A stretch of 64,000 nt of DNA, taken from positions 1,364,001-1,428,000 of the forward strand of contig JABTUW010000003.1 in the NCBI GenBank assembly GCA_015075185.1, in the 5' to 3' direction. This document shows, piece after piece, positions 1-9,166 of the stretch. The DNA comes from Anaerolineales bacterium (GTDB lineage: Bacteria > Chloroflexota > Anaerolineae > 4572-78 > J111). Below the pieces are notes generated by a model. That model did no database searches and was not told the origin of the DNA. It saw only the letters and a program-made list of their open reading frames with translations. The position numbers and the translations under genes are program-made. Every line of letters starts with the position of its first letter. The first letter of the stretch is position 1.

Positions 1-2157
1 ACCGGGGCTGACCTTCCCCCTGGCCTGGGAGCGCAGCCCCAGACGCACCATTTCCAGCAGCGACCCACCCCCTACTATGCCCTGACCCGAGAGCGGGTAC
101 GCTATGCCGGCGAGCCGGTGGCCGTCGTCGCCGCAGACTCGCCCTATCTGGCTCAAGACGCGCTGGAACAGATCGAGGTGGATTGGGAAATCTTGCCCTC
201 GCTCGGAACGGTTGAAGCGGCCCTCCAGTCCGATGCGCCCCGTCTTTTTGATAACTGGCCGGATAATATTGCCGGAACCTTTCAAGCGGAGATGGGCGAT
301 GTGGAGCGGGCGCTAGCCGAGGCCGAGGTGATCATCACCGAGCGCTTCCGCATCCAACGCCAATTTGCCTGTCCCCTGGAAACACGCGGGGTATTGGCCG
401 AGTGGGAGCCGCACCGCGATGAACTCACCCTCTGGACCTCCACCCAAATCCTGCACATCGTCCGAGATTTTCTGGCCGAAACGCTGGGTATTCCTGAACA
501 CCACATCCGGGTGCAGACGCCCAAGGTCGGTGGAGGGTTTGGCTGCAAGTTTCACTTTTACCCGGAAGAGGTGGCGGTGGCTCTACTGGCCCGCCAGGCA
601 GGCCGCCCGGTGCGCTGGGTGGAAAATCGCCTGGAATCCTTCCTGGCTACCGTTCACGCCCGCGATCAGGTCGTGGAAGCGACGATGGCCGCTCGCCGGG
701 ATGGGACGATCACAGCGGTTAAGGCTGAACTTATTGGCGATATGGGGGCTTATCTGCACATGGTCAGCTTTGGGCCGCTCTGGCTGACCTCGGTGATGAT
801 GACCAACGTCTACCAGATTCCCAATGCCCAGGTAGAGGCCAGGGCCGTGGTGACCAATAAAACACCTTCAGGATCTTACCGGGGCTGGGGCCAACCACAG
901 GCCAATTTCGTCGTGGAACGGCTGGTAGACCGGCTGGCCTTGACCCTGGCCATGGACCCGGCTGAGATTCGCCGCCAGAACTTTATCCCCCCCGACCGCT
1001 TCCCCTATCAATGTTTACAGCCCACCTTTGACAGCGGCCGCTACGCCGAATGTCTCGACCGTGCCCTGGAGCTGCTAGATTACCAAAACTGGCGTGTTCG
1101 GCAGGAAGAGCTGCGCCAGCAGGGGCGCTATATTGGGATTGGCATTTCCTTCTACGTGGAGAACACCGCCCTGGGGCCATCGCGCCAGCTCAACGAGGGA
1201 GGCTTGCAGCAGGGCGGTTTTGACATCTCCCGCATCCGGGTAGAACCGGGCGGTGAAGTGACCGTCTACACCGGTTTATGCGAGATGGGGCAGGGCTTCA
1301 CCAACGGCCTGGCCCAATTATGCGCCGAGACGCTTGGCGTGTCCCTGGAGAGCGTGACGGTTATCACCGGCGACACACAGACGTGCCCCTACACAGGCTA
1401 CGGCACAGGAGCCAGCCGTTCGGCGGCGGTGGGGGGAGCCGCGATCATGAAGGCTGGGCAGCGCCTGCGGGAGAAGATCGAGGCCATCGCCGCCCATATG
1501 CTTGAGGCAGCCCCGTCTGATCTGGAGATGGAGGAGGGACGCATTTGGGTCAAGGGTACACCCTCACGCTCAGTTACAATGAAAGATATTGGCCGGGCTG
1601 CTTATTGGCGGGCAATTGACCTGCCCTCCGATATGGACCCCGGACTAGAGGTCATGGAAGTTTTTGATCCCCCGCAGATGGCCTGGCCCTACGGGGCCAA
1701 TCTGGCGGTCGTCGAGGTTGATCTCGAAACCGGCCAGGTGAAGTTTTTGGATTACGTAGTCGTCCACGATTGTGGCACCATCCTCAACCCGCTGATTGTG
1801 GAAGGGCAGATTCACGGGGGAGTGGCCCAGGGCATTGCTACGGCCTTATACGAGGAACTCCACTATGACCAGGCTGGGCAATTGCAGAGCGCCAGCTTCA
1901 TGGATTACTTGCTGCCCACCGCCACCGAATTGCCCCACCTCCGGCTGGATCATCTGGTGACGCCATCACCCATTATTCCGGGAGGGATGAAAGGGGTTGG
2001 CGAGGCGGGCATTATCGGCTCGCCGGCTGCGGTGGTCAATGCCGTGGAAGATGCGCTGCGGCCCTTTGGCGTCAAGTTTACCCAAACGCCGGTAACGCCA
2101 GAGGTTATCATCTCGGCCTTGATCGAGGCCAAAAGTCGCGGGAACAGCGCGGGATAA
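1..2157 (+). CDS. Molybdenum hydroxylase large subunit (xanthine/aldehyde dehydrogenase family), 5'-truncated
   Basis: The reading frame is open from base 1, so the start lies outside the window; about 718 codons remain. It is the Mo-pterin-binding chain of a xanthine dehydrogenase/CO-dehydrogenase-like enzyme, which hydroxylates a heterocycle or aldehyde and passes electrons to FeS and FAD partners. Seen in the sequence: a GGGFGCKF glycine-rich Mo-pterin motif, SGSYRGWGQPQ in place of the AYxCSFR active-site loop of form I CO dehydrogenase, a GASRSAAVGG motif, and a C-terminal GVGEAGIIGSP segment carrying the family glutamate (GxxE). The loop argues against a true CoxL. Its small and medium subunits are presumably upstream. 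A second, separate Mo hydroxylase set lies at 44.7-48.4 kb. The substrate cannot be told. Confidence 0.9.
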   Translation, partial: TGADLPPGLGAQPQTHHFQQRPTPYYALTRERVRYAGEPVAVVAADSPYLAQDALEQIEVDWEILPSLGTVEAALQSDAPRLFDNWPDNIAGTFQAEMGDVERALAEAEVIITERFRIQRQFACPLETRGVLAEWEPHRDELTLWTSTQILHIVRDFLAETLGIPEHHIRVQTPKVGGGFGCKFHFYPEEVAVALLARQAGRPVRWVENRLESFLATVHARDQVVEATMAARRDGTITAVKAELIGDMGAYLHMVSFGPLWLTSVMMTNVYQIPNAQVEARAVVTNKTPSGSYRGWGQPQANFVVERLVDRLALTLAMDPAEIRRQNFIPPDRFPYQCLQPTFDSGRYAECLDRALELLDYQNWRVRQEELRQQGRYIGIGISFYVENTALGPSRQLNEGGLQQGGFDISRIRVEPGGEVTVYTGLCEMGQGFTNGLAQLCAETLGVSLESVTVITGDTQTCPYTGYGTGASRSAAVGGAAIMKAGQRLREKIEAIAAHMLEAAPSDLEMEEGRIWVKGTPSRSVTMKDIGRAAYWRAIDLPSDMDPGLEVMEVFDPPQMAWPYGANLAVVEVDLETGQVKFLDYVVVHDCGTILNPLIVEGQIHGGVAQGIATALYEELHYDQAGQLQSASFMDYLLPTATELPHLRLDHLVTPSPIIPGGMKGVGEAGIIGSPAAVVNAVEDALRPFGVKFTQTPVTPEVIISALIEAKSRGNSAG

Positions 2158-2246
2158 GTCTCGCTCCAGCTTCAAATCTTAAGCCGTAGTCCGTAGTTAC
2201 TGCCCGTCTCAAAATCTATCTTCAAGTTGATGATCTCTGGGTCTGC

Positions 2247-3809
2247 TCAGCGTTCTCTCTGTTCCCCCGGCCAGGTAGCCAAATTCGGCACAATCTTCAC
2301 CTTGGTGCCGACCTCAGCCCACTTGTACAGCGTCGCCGCATCCTCGTCGCCCAGAATAACGCAGCCATAGGAGACGCGCTGGCCCAGGTAGCCATCCCAC
2401 AGTTTGTAACCGGTATGCCTGACAATCGGCAGCGAATGGATGCCATTCTCCAGCGAACCGGCCCAGTAAATACCCATCCAGAAAGGCATGTCCAGGTTCC
2501 AGTTGCCGCCGTAAGCCACGTCAATTTTGTCGAGAATTTCAAAATCGCCGATTGCCGTATCGCTGCCCGGCTCTCCGGTGGAAACGACAAAATCAAACAC
2601 CTTTATATTTTTCTCAAAGACCCACATGCGCTGTTCGGCAATGCCGACCACGATCAATTTATCTTTGTTAGAGGCCGAAGGGATGGGCGGCGACGGCAGG
2701 GTTTGCGGGGCCAGGGCAAATTCGATGTCGGCAATTTCGCGGCGCGGCTCAGGCAAATCGGGGCGCAGAGCAATCGCCGCTTCAAGGGCCTGCCTGGCCT
2801 GAATCAGTTTACCCGAACCTTGGAGTGCCAGGCCGTGATTGTAATAAGCGCTGTACAATAAATCTTCAATGTGAACGTAATCCTCAGCCTCAGCCCGCAC
2901 CACTTCCAGGGCATCAATCGCTTCCGCCCACGCCCCGGCCTGGTAATACTTGATACCCTGCAAGTAAGCCGAGGCCAAACGCTGCTCTTGTTGGGCGCGC
3001 AACTGCTTGGGTGTGAACAGAAGGGCTTGCGCAAAGTAAGGCTGGGCCTCTTCGATGAAGCCTTTGTGGCGGAGAGCAATACCTTTTTGCAGGTAAGCGT
3101 GGGTTAGTTGGTCCTTGACTGCCTGAGCCTGGGGCTGTACCTGGCGCAGGCCCTCCAAAAGGCTGATGGCTTGAGTCCAATCGCGTCTGGCCCAGGCCGC
3201 ATCCAGGGCTGCAGGCCGCTCTTTTAAAAGGTCAGTGGAGGCGAGGGCTGGCTGTTTCGACGTCGTAGCATTGACCGGCAGCGTCACCCCTAAAAACAAA
3301 ACCCCTAACCCCACTACCGCCGCCAGGGCTACAATTCCGAGCATCAAGAGGTGAAGATGAGGTGCTCGCCGGGTGGTTTGGGTAGGCCGAGTCGGCGAGG
3401 GAGGCGAAGCCATCGGCAAAGTGCTCGCCTGATGGGGTTGGGTAGGGGCCGCCGGCATCGGTTGGGTCACGATTTTATGGGGCCTGGTGGGGGAAGGGGC
3501 AGGCAAAACGGTGACCCGGTTCGAAGGCTGGGTGGCAAAACGCTGGGTCAACCATTGTTCCGCCTGGGCCAGGCTGGGATGAAGCGGATTGATCCGGCGG
3601 GCCTGGGCCAGGGCCGCTACCGCCTCAGCCGGCTCCGCCGCTACCGCTGAGAGCCACAGCCAAGCCGCCTGGTTGACCGGCTGCAAAGCCACCACGCGCC
3701 GCAGCGCCTCACGCGCCTCGACTTTGCGTCCGGCTTTGGCTAAATCAATTGCCTCTTGTAACTGAGCAACCGGTGAGGTTGGCCGGGTTTGGTCGAGGGG
3801 TTGGGTCAT
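2247..3809 (-). CDS. TPR-containing membrane-anchored L,D-transpeptidase (YkuD family)
   Basis: 520 residues. It begins with a short TPR-like helical segment (about 15-85), then a Pro/Thr/Gln-rich linker, one membrane span near 152-178 (LHLLMLGIVALAAVVGLG), a second TPR block (about 200-370) and a C-terminal YkuD domain (about 390-515). The YkuD catalytic cysteine lies in SYGCVIL with an upstream histidine in GIHSLP; the usual SHGC reads SYGC here. YkuD enzymes make 3-3 cross-links in peptidoglycan or attach proteins to it, outside the membrane. The gene converges on the Mo hydroxylase upstream of it and is divergent from the patatin gene. The TPRs on both sides of the membrane suggest protein partners; that is inference. 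Confidence 0.85.
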   Translation of the reverse strand: MTQPLDQTRPTSPVAQLQEAIDLAKAGRKVEAREALRRVVALQPVNQAAWLWLSAVAAEPAEAVAALAQARRINPLHPSLAQAEQWLTQRFATQPSNRVTVLPAPSPTRPHKIVTQPMPAAPTQPHQASTLPMASPPSPTRPTQTTRRAPHLHLLMLGIVALAAVVGLGVLFLGVTLPVNATTSKQPALASTDLLKERPAALDAAWARRDWTQAISLLEGLRQVQPQAQAVKDQLTHAYLQKGIALRHKGFIEEAQPYFAQALLFTPKQLRAQQEQRLASAYLQGIKYYQAGAWAEAIDALEVVRAEAEDYVHIEDLLYSAYYNHGLALQGSGKLIQARQALEAAIALRPDLPEPRREIADIEFALAPQTLPSPPIPSASNKDKLIVVGIAEQRMWVFEKNIKVFDFVVSTGEPGSDTAIGDFEILDKIDVAYGGNWNLDMPFWMGIYWAGSLENGIHSLPIVRHTGYKLWDGYLGQRVSYGCVILGDEDAATLYKWAEVGTKVKIVPNLATWPGEQRER

Positions 3810-3974
3810 AGCTCTAACGCTGGCTTGAGATTATGTCTCCTCATTATATCAAATTATCGAGCATTTGCAACCAAAGTATCATCTTGCTTCAATAACACCA
3901 TTGAATTTGTCAAACCCTTAACCATTGATCATTGGCTATTTACCGTTGACGATTGGTTTAAGCCTCATGTACCA

Positions 3975-4004
3975 TTGATGCAGTCTGCCAAAATATGGTA
4001 TAAT
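3975..4004 (+). promoter_or_regulatory. Probable sigma-70 promoter of the cNMP/patatin gene
   Basis: TTGATG at 3975-3980 and TATAAT at 3999-4004 with an 18-bp spacer; the predicted transcript starts about 30 bases before the ATG at 4041. The divergent L,D-transpeptidase gene starts at 3809. The stretch between carries short imperfect repeats around GATCATTGG/GACGATTGG. Confidence 0.6.
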
Positions 4005-4040
4005 TGTTAAAATTACGTCCGGTGGGATTGGCCATTAACA

Positions 4041-5729
4041 ATGGTTGAAATAAATCAAAATACCAACTCATCGAAGAAAGCCTGCAGCGCATCCCCTTCT
4101 TCAAATCGTGTTTCCACCGAAACTCTGGCAGCCATTTCAGCCAAACTGCACAAGGTTCATTTTGAGCATGGCGAAGTCGTTTTTGTGGAAAACAGCCTGG
4201 GCGACTCCATGTATTTGATCGAGTCCGGCCAGGTGAAGGTTTCGGTCAACACGGGGCCGGGGCAGCAGGAAAAAATTGTTAACTACCTGGGGCCAGGCAA
4301 CTTTTTTGGCGAGATGGCCCTGTTGTTGAACCAGCGCCGCTCAGCGACAGTGACGGTAGTGATTGATGCCGATTTGTGGGTTTTACGCAAAGGGGATATG
4401 GACGATCTCCTGGCTGACCACCCCGAGATCGCCCTGCAATTGACCCGCGAATTAAGCCGCCGCCTCAGCGATGCAGTCATGGAAGTTGAGAAACGGCCCG
4501 GCTATACGCTGACGGTCATTTTTGGCCCTGAAGCGTGGCGGCTGGCCGAACATGTCCACCAGTTGACCCACCAACGAGTCGTCTTGTTCGATGCCACCGG
4601 GGCCAACTTGAACGAGCAAATCAATCCCAACGCTCAAAATGAAAACCTGGTGGTCCTGGAAGCGATGGATAATTTATCCAGCGCTACTCTGGTTGAAACC
4701 TTGAGCATCCTGGTGGATGGTTATGATTGGGTCCTGGTTGCCTTACCCACAGAACACAACGAGGTGACGGCCAAAGCCCTGCAACTGGTACGGGCGACCG
4801 TCCTGCTCAAAACTCCAGCCGAGCCGTGGATCACCGAATTGTCCACAGGGCCGATTTTTAGTTGTAACAATAGTGAGGCTGAATTGGCCCGGACAGCCCG
4901 TAAAATTACCCAGCGTGTTATTGGCCTGGCTATGTCCAGCGGCGGCGCCAGAGGGATTGCCCACATCGGCGTCTTGATGGCGCTCCAAGAAGCCAGGATT
5001 CCGGTTGATATGATCGCCGGCACCAGCGCCGGTTCGCTCTTTGGCGGGTTGTATGCTTGTGGCAAGTCGCCCGACGAAATTGCCCGCTTTGCCAAAAACC
5101 TGGTCAAACTGATTGAATTCAAAAGCGGCCTGTGGGATCCCCGCTTTACTTTGCCCTGGAATGGACTCATCAAAGGCAACGCCACTCTAAAATATCTGGA
5201 TAAACAATTTAAACACGCTACCTTTGCCGACACCAAAATTCCTTTTTATGTCGTCGCCGCCGATGTCATGTCGGGTGAGGAAATTGTTTTTGAAGAAGGT
5301 CCATTGGCCGAGGCTCTGAGAGCCAGCATCGGCATGATTGGCATCTTTTCACCCTATCAGCTCAACGGGCATTATTTGATTGACGGCGGCGCCGTCAACC
5401 CGGTGCCGGCCAGTATCCTGGCTGAAAAAGGCGCCAACATCATTATCGCTTCCAGTGTTATCCCTTCGATTGAAGAAGAACGGGTACGGGGACGGATGAA
5501 GTCTGGGCAACCACTTAACCCCAATTTCTTTGGCGTGTTAACCAGTATGATGGCAATTATGGAACGGGAGATTGTCAAAACTCGGATGAGTCCGGTAGAT
5601 GTGTTGATCAGGCCGCGGGTGGAACTGCTAACTTCGATGGATTATGATAAAGCTGACGAATTTATCCGCCTGGGCCGCGAAGCTACCGAACGGGAAATGC
5701 CCTTGTTGCAGAAATTGCTCAGCAATTAG
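4041..5729 (+). CDS. Cyclic-nucleotide-binding patatin-like phospholipase (NTE/RssA type)
   Basis: 562 residues. A CRP-like cyclic-nucleotide-binding domain (about 20-150, with GNFFGEMALL) is followed by a middle alpha/beta segment (about 155-285) and a patatin lipase domain (about 293-500). The lipase signature is complete: oxyanion-hole SSGGARGIAHIG near 298, nucleophile serine in GTSAGS near 327, and aspartate of the dyad in DGGAVNP near 447. This layout matches bacterial NTE-family lysophospholipases. Expected role: ligand-controlled hydrolysis of membrane phospholipids. The start is supported by the promoter at 3975-4004. No export signal is seen, so it probably acts at the inner face of the membrane. 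Confidence 0.9.
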   Translation: MVEINQNTNSSKKACSASPSSNRVSTETLAAISAKLHKVHFEHGEVVFVENSLGDSMYLIESGQVKVSVNTGPGQQEKIVNYLGPGNFFGEMALLLNQRRSATVTVVIDADLWVLRKGDMDDLLADHPEIALQLTRELSRRLSDAVMEVEKRPGYTLTVIFGPEAWRLAEHVHQLTHQRVVLFDATGANLNEQINPNAQNENLVVLEAMDNLSSATLVETLSILVDGYDWVLVALPTEHNEVTAKALQLVRATVLLKTPAEPWITELSTGPIFSCNNSEAELARTARKITQRVIGLAMSSGGARGIAHIGVLMALQEARIPVDMIAGTSAGSLFGGLYACGKSPDEIARFAKNLVKLIEFKSGLWDPRFTLPWNGLIKGNATLKYLDKQFKHATFADTKIPFYVVAADVMSGEEIVFEEGPLAEALRASIGMIGIFSPYQLNGHYLIDGGAVNPVPASILAEKGANIIIASSVIPSIEEERVRGRMKSGQPLNPNFFGVLTSMMAIMEREIVKTRMSPVDVLIRPRVELLTSMDYDKADEFIRLGREATEREMPLLQKLLSN

Positions 5730-5782
5730 CCCTTTTTTCTGGATTGAGCTAGGATTAGTTGATAAAGTAACCGGGTGACAGC

Positions 5783-7060
5783 TTGAGCACTATGACCGAG
5801 CTACAGGAATTAGCAGCCCTCAGTGAAAAAATAAATAATCTGGAAGCTAACTTTGAGGAAGCCCAGCATCGCATCGCCGTATTGCATGTAGTGCATGAAG
5901 TAGCCGGGTCGCTCGCTTCCGAACTAAATTTGGATCCCCTGCTCCACAAAATTCTGGCTGCCGCCGTTGAGGTGATGCATGCCTCGGCCGGCTCATTGAT
6001 TTTGCTCGACGAGCTGACCGACGAGATGGTATTTGCCGTGATCGAAGGCGGTGGAGGGGAAAATCTCAAGGGGGTGCGCTTCGCCCGCGACAAGGGTATC
6101 GCCGGGTGGGTGGCGACACACCGCAAACCCTTGATCGTAGATGATGTCAATAAGGACAACCGCTATTACCAGAGCATTGCCGACACCTTTAACTTCAAGC
6201 TGACTTCACTGCTGTGCGTGCCGATGATCTCGCGTAACAAGCTCATTGGGGTCTTGCAGGTGTTGCAGAGTAAGCCGGATCACTATTTTGGCGATTTGGA
6301 CCAGACCTTGTTGACGACCTTTGCCAATCAAACGGCTATTGCCATCGAGAATGCTCGTCTTTATGAGAGCCTCAAAGAAGAACGGGATCGGCTGGTGGTC
6401 GTCGAAGATGAAATCCGCAAGCGCCTGGCCCGTGATCTGCACGATGGCCCCACCCAATTATTGGCCTCGATCATCATGAGCCTGACCTTTACCAAGGAGC
6501 TTATCAAGCACGCCCCGGAACATGCCCTGGCGGAGATTGATCTGAACCTGGGGGTGTCTGAAAAAGCGCTCAAACAACTGCGCACTTTCCTGTTCGATCT
6601 GCGCCCGGTGATCCTGGAAACCCAGGGCTTGATTCCGGCCCTGGAAGTCTACACTGAGCGGCTGGCCGAAACGGATAATCTCAATATCATTTTAACGACC
6701 GAGGGTGAATTTGAGCGGCTCTCGCCCAGGGCAGAGGTCGCAATTTTTGCGGTGATTCAAGAGGCGGTCAATAACGCCAAAAAGTACGCCCAGGCATCAC
6801 GAATTGATTTGATCCTCCGCCCGGATATAAGCCAAAACACACTGACCGTTTTAATCAAAGATGATGGCAAGGGTTTCGATGTGCATGCCATGAAAACCGG
6901 CTACGACCAGCGCGGCAGCCTGGGTATGATCAATATGCAAGAACGAACCAGCGCCATCAACGGCGTCTTTACCATCCATTCCGAGGTGGGCCACGGTACC
7001 GAAGTGATTTTGAGCCTGCCCCTGGATGAAAATCTCTTGAGCCATTCAAAGGACATCTAA
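5783..7060 (+). CDS. GAF-domain sensor histidine kinase (NarL-type HisKA_3)
   Basis: 425 residues from TTG 5783; an ATG at 5792 is an equally plausible start. Layout: short coiled coil, GAF domain (about 35-185), HisKA_3 dimerisation helix with phospho-acceptor histidine in ARDLHDGPTQLL (near 219), and HATPase (about 315-415, NAKKYAQ and DDGKGF boxes). There is no transmembrane segment, so it senses a cytoplasmic signal. HisKA_3 kinases normally pair with NarL/LuxR-type regulators, and none is adjacent. It ends 6 bases before the DUF3307 gene and may be co-transcribed with it. Confidence 0.9.
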   Translation: MSTMTELQELAALSEKINNLEANFEEAQHRIAVLHVVHEVAGSLASELNLDPLLHKILAAAVEVMHASAGSLILLDELTDEMVFAVIEGGGGENLKGVRFARDKGIAGWVATHRKPLIVDDVNKDNRYYQSIADTFNFKLTSLLCVPMISRNKLIGVLQVLQSKPDHYFGDLDQTLLTTFANQTAIAIENARLYESLKEERDRLVVVEDEIRKRLARDLHDGPTQLLASIIMSLTFTKELIKHAPEHALAEIDLNLGVSEKALKQLRTFLFDLRPVILETQGLIPALEVYTERLAETDNLNIILTTEGEFERLSPRAEVAIFAVIQEAVNNAKKYAQASRIDLILRPDISQNTLTVLIKDDGKGFDVHAMKTGYDQRGSLGMINMQERTSAINGVFTIHSEVGHGTEVILSLPLDENLLSHSKDI

Positions 7061-7066
7061 GCAACT

Positions 7067-7828
7067 ATGGACCTGGCCCTCTCCTTTTTCTTACGCCTCG
7101 TGTTGGGCCACATGATCGGCGACTTCGTTTTACAGCCTTACTGGCTCGTCCTGGCTAAACGCAAAGGCTGGCCGGGCTTATTGATTCATGTGGGTATTGT
7201 CACTTTTACCACGGCTATTCTGGCCTGGAATGCCATTCCTGTTTGGTGGGTCTGGATGATTGTTTTGTTCTTTGGCCATCTGTTTATTGATCAATTTCGC
7301 ACCTTTGTCTTTACCGACAACAGCAAAGGCAAAGGCTTATTACTGCTCATTCTGGACCAATTGGCTCACTTCATCCTGATTGCCCTGCTCTCCTGGGCGG
7401 CCGCCGGCTGGACCTTTTCTGATTTGCAGGTTTTACTCAGCCCTGAAGCTCTGAACCAATACCGGATGATGGCCTACTTGATTGGCCTGGCCACCGTCAT
7501 CGGCGTGGCTCCGGTTTTAGAGGCAGAGGTGGCTGTGGCTGTTCTGGCAACCCAGGGTACGGAAATCAAACAGACGGTCGCTATTGATTCGATGGATCGC
7601 TTCCTGGGAGGGGCCGAGCGAATCGCAGCGACCTTCCTGATTCTGTTAGGTTTCGGTCTCTTCGCCCCCTTCGTTTTTCTGCCCCGGCTGGCCCTGATGA
7701 TTTACCAGGGCCAGGCTAACTCCAATCGCACCACGATGATCACTAAAGTGGTCACCAGTTTTGTCTCCGCAATCGTCGTCGGATTTATCCTCTACAATAT
7801 CCCCATGCCAATGATTTTCTTATCGTAG
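7067..7828 (+). CDS. DUF3307 multi-spanning membrane protein
   Basis: 253 residues with about six hydrophobic spans. The N-terminal HMIGDFVLQPYWLVLAKRKG is the hallmark of DUF3307, an uncharacterised inner-membrane family; a second half with its own spans follows (about 140-253). It starts 6 bases after the histidine kinase stop, suggesting an operon. Function unknown. Confidence 0.75.
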   Translation: MDLALSFFLRLVLGHMIGDFVLQPYWLVLAKRKGWPGLLIHVGIVTFTTAILAWNAIPVWWVWMIVLFFGHLFIDQFRTFVFTDNSKGKGLLLLILDQLAHFILIALLSWAAAGWTFSDLQVLLSPEALNQYRMMAYLIGLATVIGVAPVLEAEVAVAVLATQGTEIKQTVAIDSMDRFLGGAERIAATFLILLGFGLFAPFVFLPRLALMIYQGQANSNRTTMITKVVTSFVSAIVVGFILYNIPMPMIFLS

Positions 7829-7862
7829 CTGGCTGCTTTGACAAAACGCTAACCTCTACAGA

Positions 7863-7891
7863 TTTCCAAAAAGTGATTCCAATCCTATAAT
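7863..7891 (+). promoter_or_regulatory. Possible promoter of the 2TM gene
   Basis: A consensus TATAAT at 7886-7891 has only a weak upstream hexamer (TTCCAA, 7863-7868, 17-bp spacer). A better TTGACA at 7838 is too far away (42 bp). A GAGGGG ribosome site lies just before ATG 7926. Confidence 0.3.
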
Positions 7892-7925
7892 ACCCTTTAA
7901 CTGACGATTTTTTGAGGGGTAACTC

Positions 7926-9011
7926 ATGGAAGATCTAAGCAAAAAATGGCGCGGCTTTTGGGGACATCTGGGCACGTATGTAATTGTTATTGGTATGCTG
8001 CTAATGATTAACCTGCTGACGGGAGTAGAAGACCTGTGGTTTCTGTGGCCTGCTCTGGGCTGGGGAGCTGGACTGGCTTTTCATTTCTTCGACCTCGTAA
8101 TGGCCGGCGCTACAAATATGAATCGAAAATGGCGAGATTTTGTCGGGCATCTTGGCTCCTATATCATCATCATTAGCATGCTGGGGATGATGAATTTAAT
8201 TTCGTCAGATTATCCCTGGTTTCTATGGCCCGCTGCGGGTTGGGGTGCGGCGCTGGCGCTTCACTTCCTTGGAATTCTGCTGGGCAAAGAGGAAACCGAA
8301 GAAGAACGGCAGACCCGTCAAGAGCTGCGGCGCGAACACCGGGGGCACCGACGGGAACGCCGGGAGCGGGGCTTTCAGCAAGATGAGGCAGAAAGTTCGG
8401 CTGGCCTGCCTGCAGAACGCAAAAAAGAAGAACGCCCCCGGCGGGCGGACTATCCCCCCATCAATCAGGAGCAGATAAACCCAACGATTCATGCCCATTT
8501 GGATAAAGCACTTGCTTACCAGGCTCAAATTGAGAATTTGATTAAGTCCACCTCTAATGACAACACCCGTGCCCGCCTGCAAGATTTGGCGGCGCAGGTG
8601 AGTGAGTGGATTGAGGCGATTGAGGACTTGGTGAAACGGATTGACAGTTTTCAGGGAAACAACCTGATTCGCCAGGATTTGGAAGCAGTGCCGCAGGCGA
8701 TTGCCAAGCTGGAAGCACAGCTAGCCCAGGAAAGCGATCCGGCCCTTCACAATCAACTGGAACGGACCTTAACCAGCCGCCGCAACCAGTTGGCCTCCCT
8801 GGAGCGGCTGCAAACCACCATGAAGCGAGCCGAGATTCAAATCGAAAGCACCCTCTCCGCTCTGGGAACCATCTATTCCCAGCTTCTCACCGGCGAATCG
8901 ACCGATCACGTCGCCGATTACAGCCGCCTGTCGGCGGAGGTGGATGAGGAGGTCCGCTTGTTGCAGGATCGCTTGGAAGCGTTGGAAGAGGTCAAGTTGG
9001 GCCGGGCATAA
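7926..9011 (+). CDS. Protein with two tandem 2TM domains and a coiled-coil tail
   Basis: 361 residues. Two homologous 2TM-domain units lie in tandem: residues about 5-60 (KKWRGFWGHLGTYV, then FLWPALGWGAGLAFHFF) and about 65-118 (RKWRDFVGHLGSYI, then FLWPAAGWGAALALHFL). A very charged, basic/acidic linker follows (about 120-180), then long coiled-coil helices (about 185-355). 2TM domains occur in small uncharacterised membrane proteins and next to sensor kinases. The duplication predicts four spans with a large cytoplasmic coiled coil. Function unknown; a scaffold role is inference. Confidence 0.7.
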   Translation: MEDLSKKWRGFWGHLGTYVIVIGMLLMINLLTGVEDLWFLWPALGWGAGLAFHFFDLVMAGATNMNRKWRDFVGHLGSYIIIISMLGMMNLISSDYPWFLWPAAGWGAALALHFLGILLGKEETEEERQTRQELRREHRGHRRERRERGFQQDEAESSAGLPAERKKEERPRRADYPPINQEQINPTIHAHLDKALAYQAQIENLIKSTSNDNTRARLQDLAAQVSEWIEAIEDLVKRIDSFQGNNLIRQDLEAVPQAIAKLEAQLAQESDPALHNQLERTLTSRRNQLASLERLQTTMKRAEIQIESTLSALGTIYSQLLTGESTDHVADYSRLSAEVDEEVRLLQDRLEALEEVKLGRA

Positions 9012-9064
9012 AAACGGTTAAGAATTTGTTAGAATTACTCAAACTATATAAGATGGGAGTCCTA

Positions 9065-9094
9065 TTGCTTAAGACATTGAATTAATGGTACACT
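9065..9094 (+). promoter_or_regulatory. Possible promoter of the large surface protein
   Basis: TTGCTT at 9065-9070 and TACACT at 9089-9094 (18-bp spacer). About 70 bases of leader follow before ATG 9167, which has an AAGGAG ribosome site. Confidence 0.35.
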
Positions 9095-9166
9095 AGTCCT
9101 AAATTAACTGCACTTTCTAAAAAAAATAGGGGGTAGTCCCTGGAATAGGCTGACAAGGAGTAAACA

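Noticed and set aside
1..2157. Aerobic CO dehydrogenase CoxL
   Set aside because: The active-site loop reads SGSYRGWGQ, not AYxCSFR, so CO oxidation is not supported.
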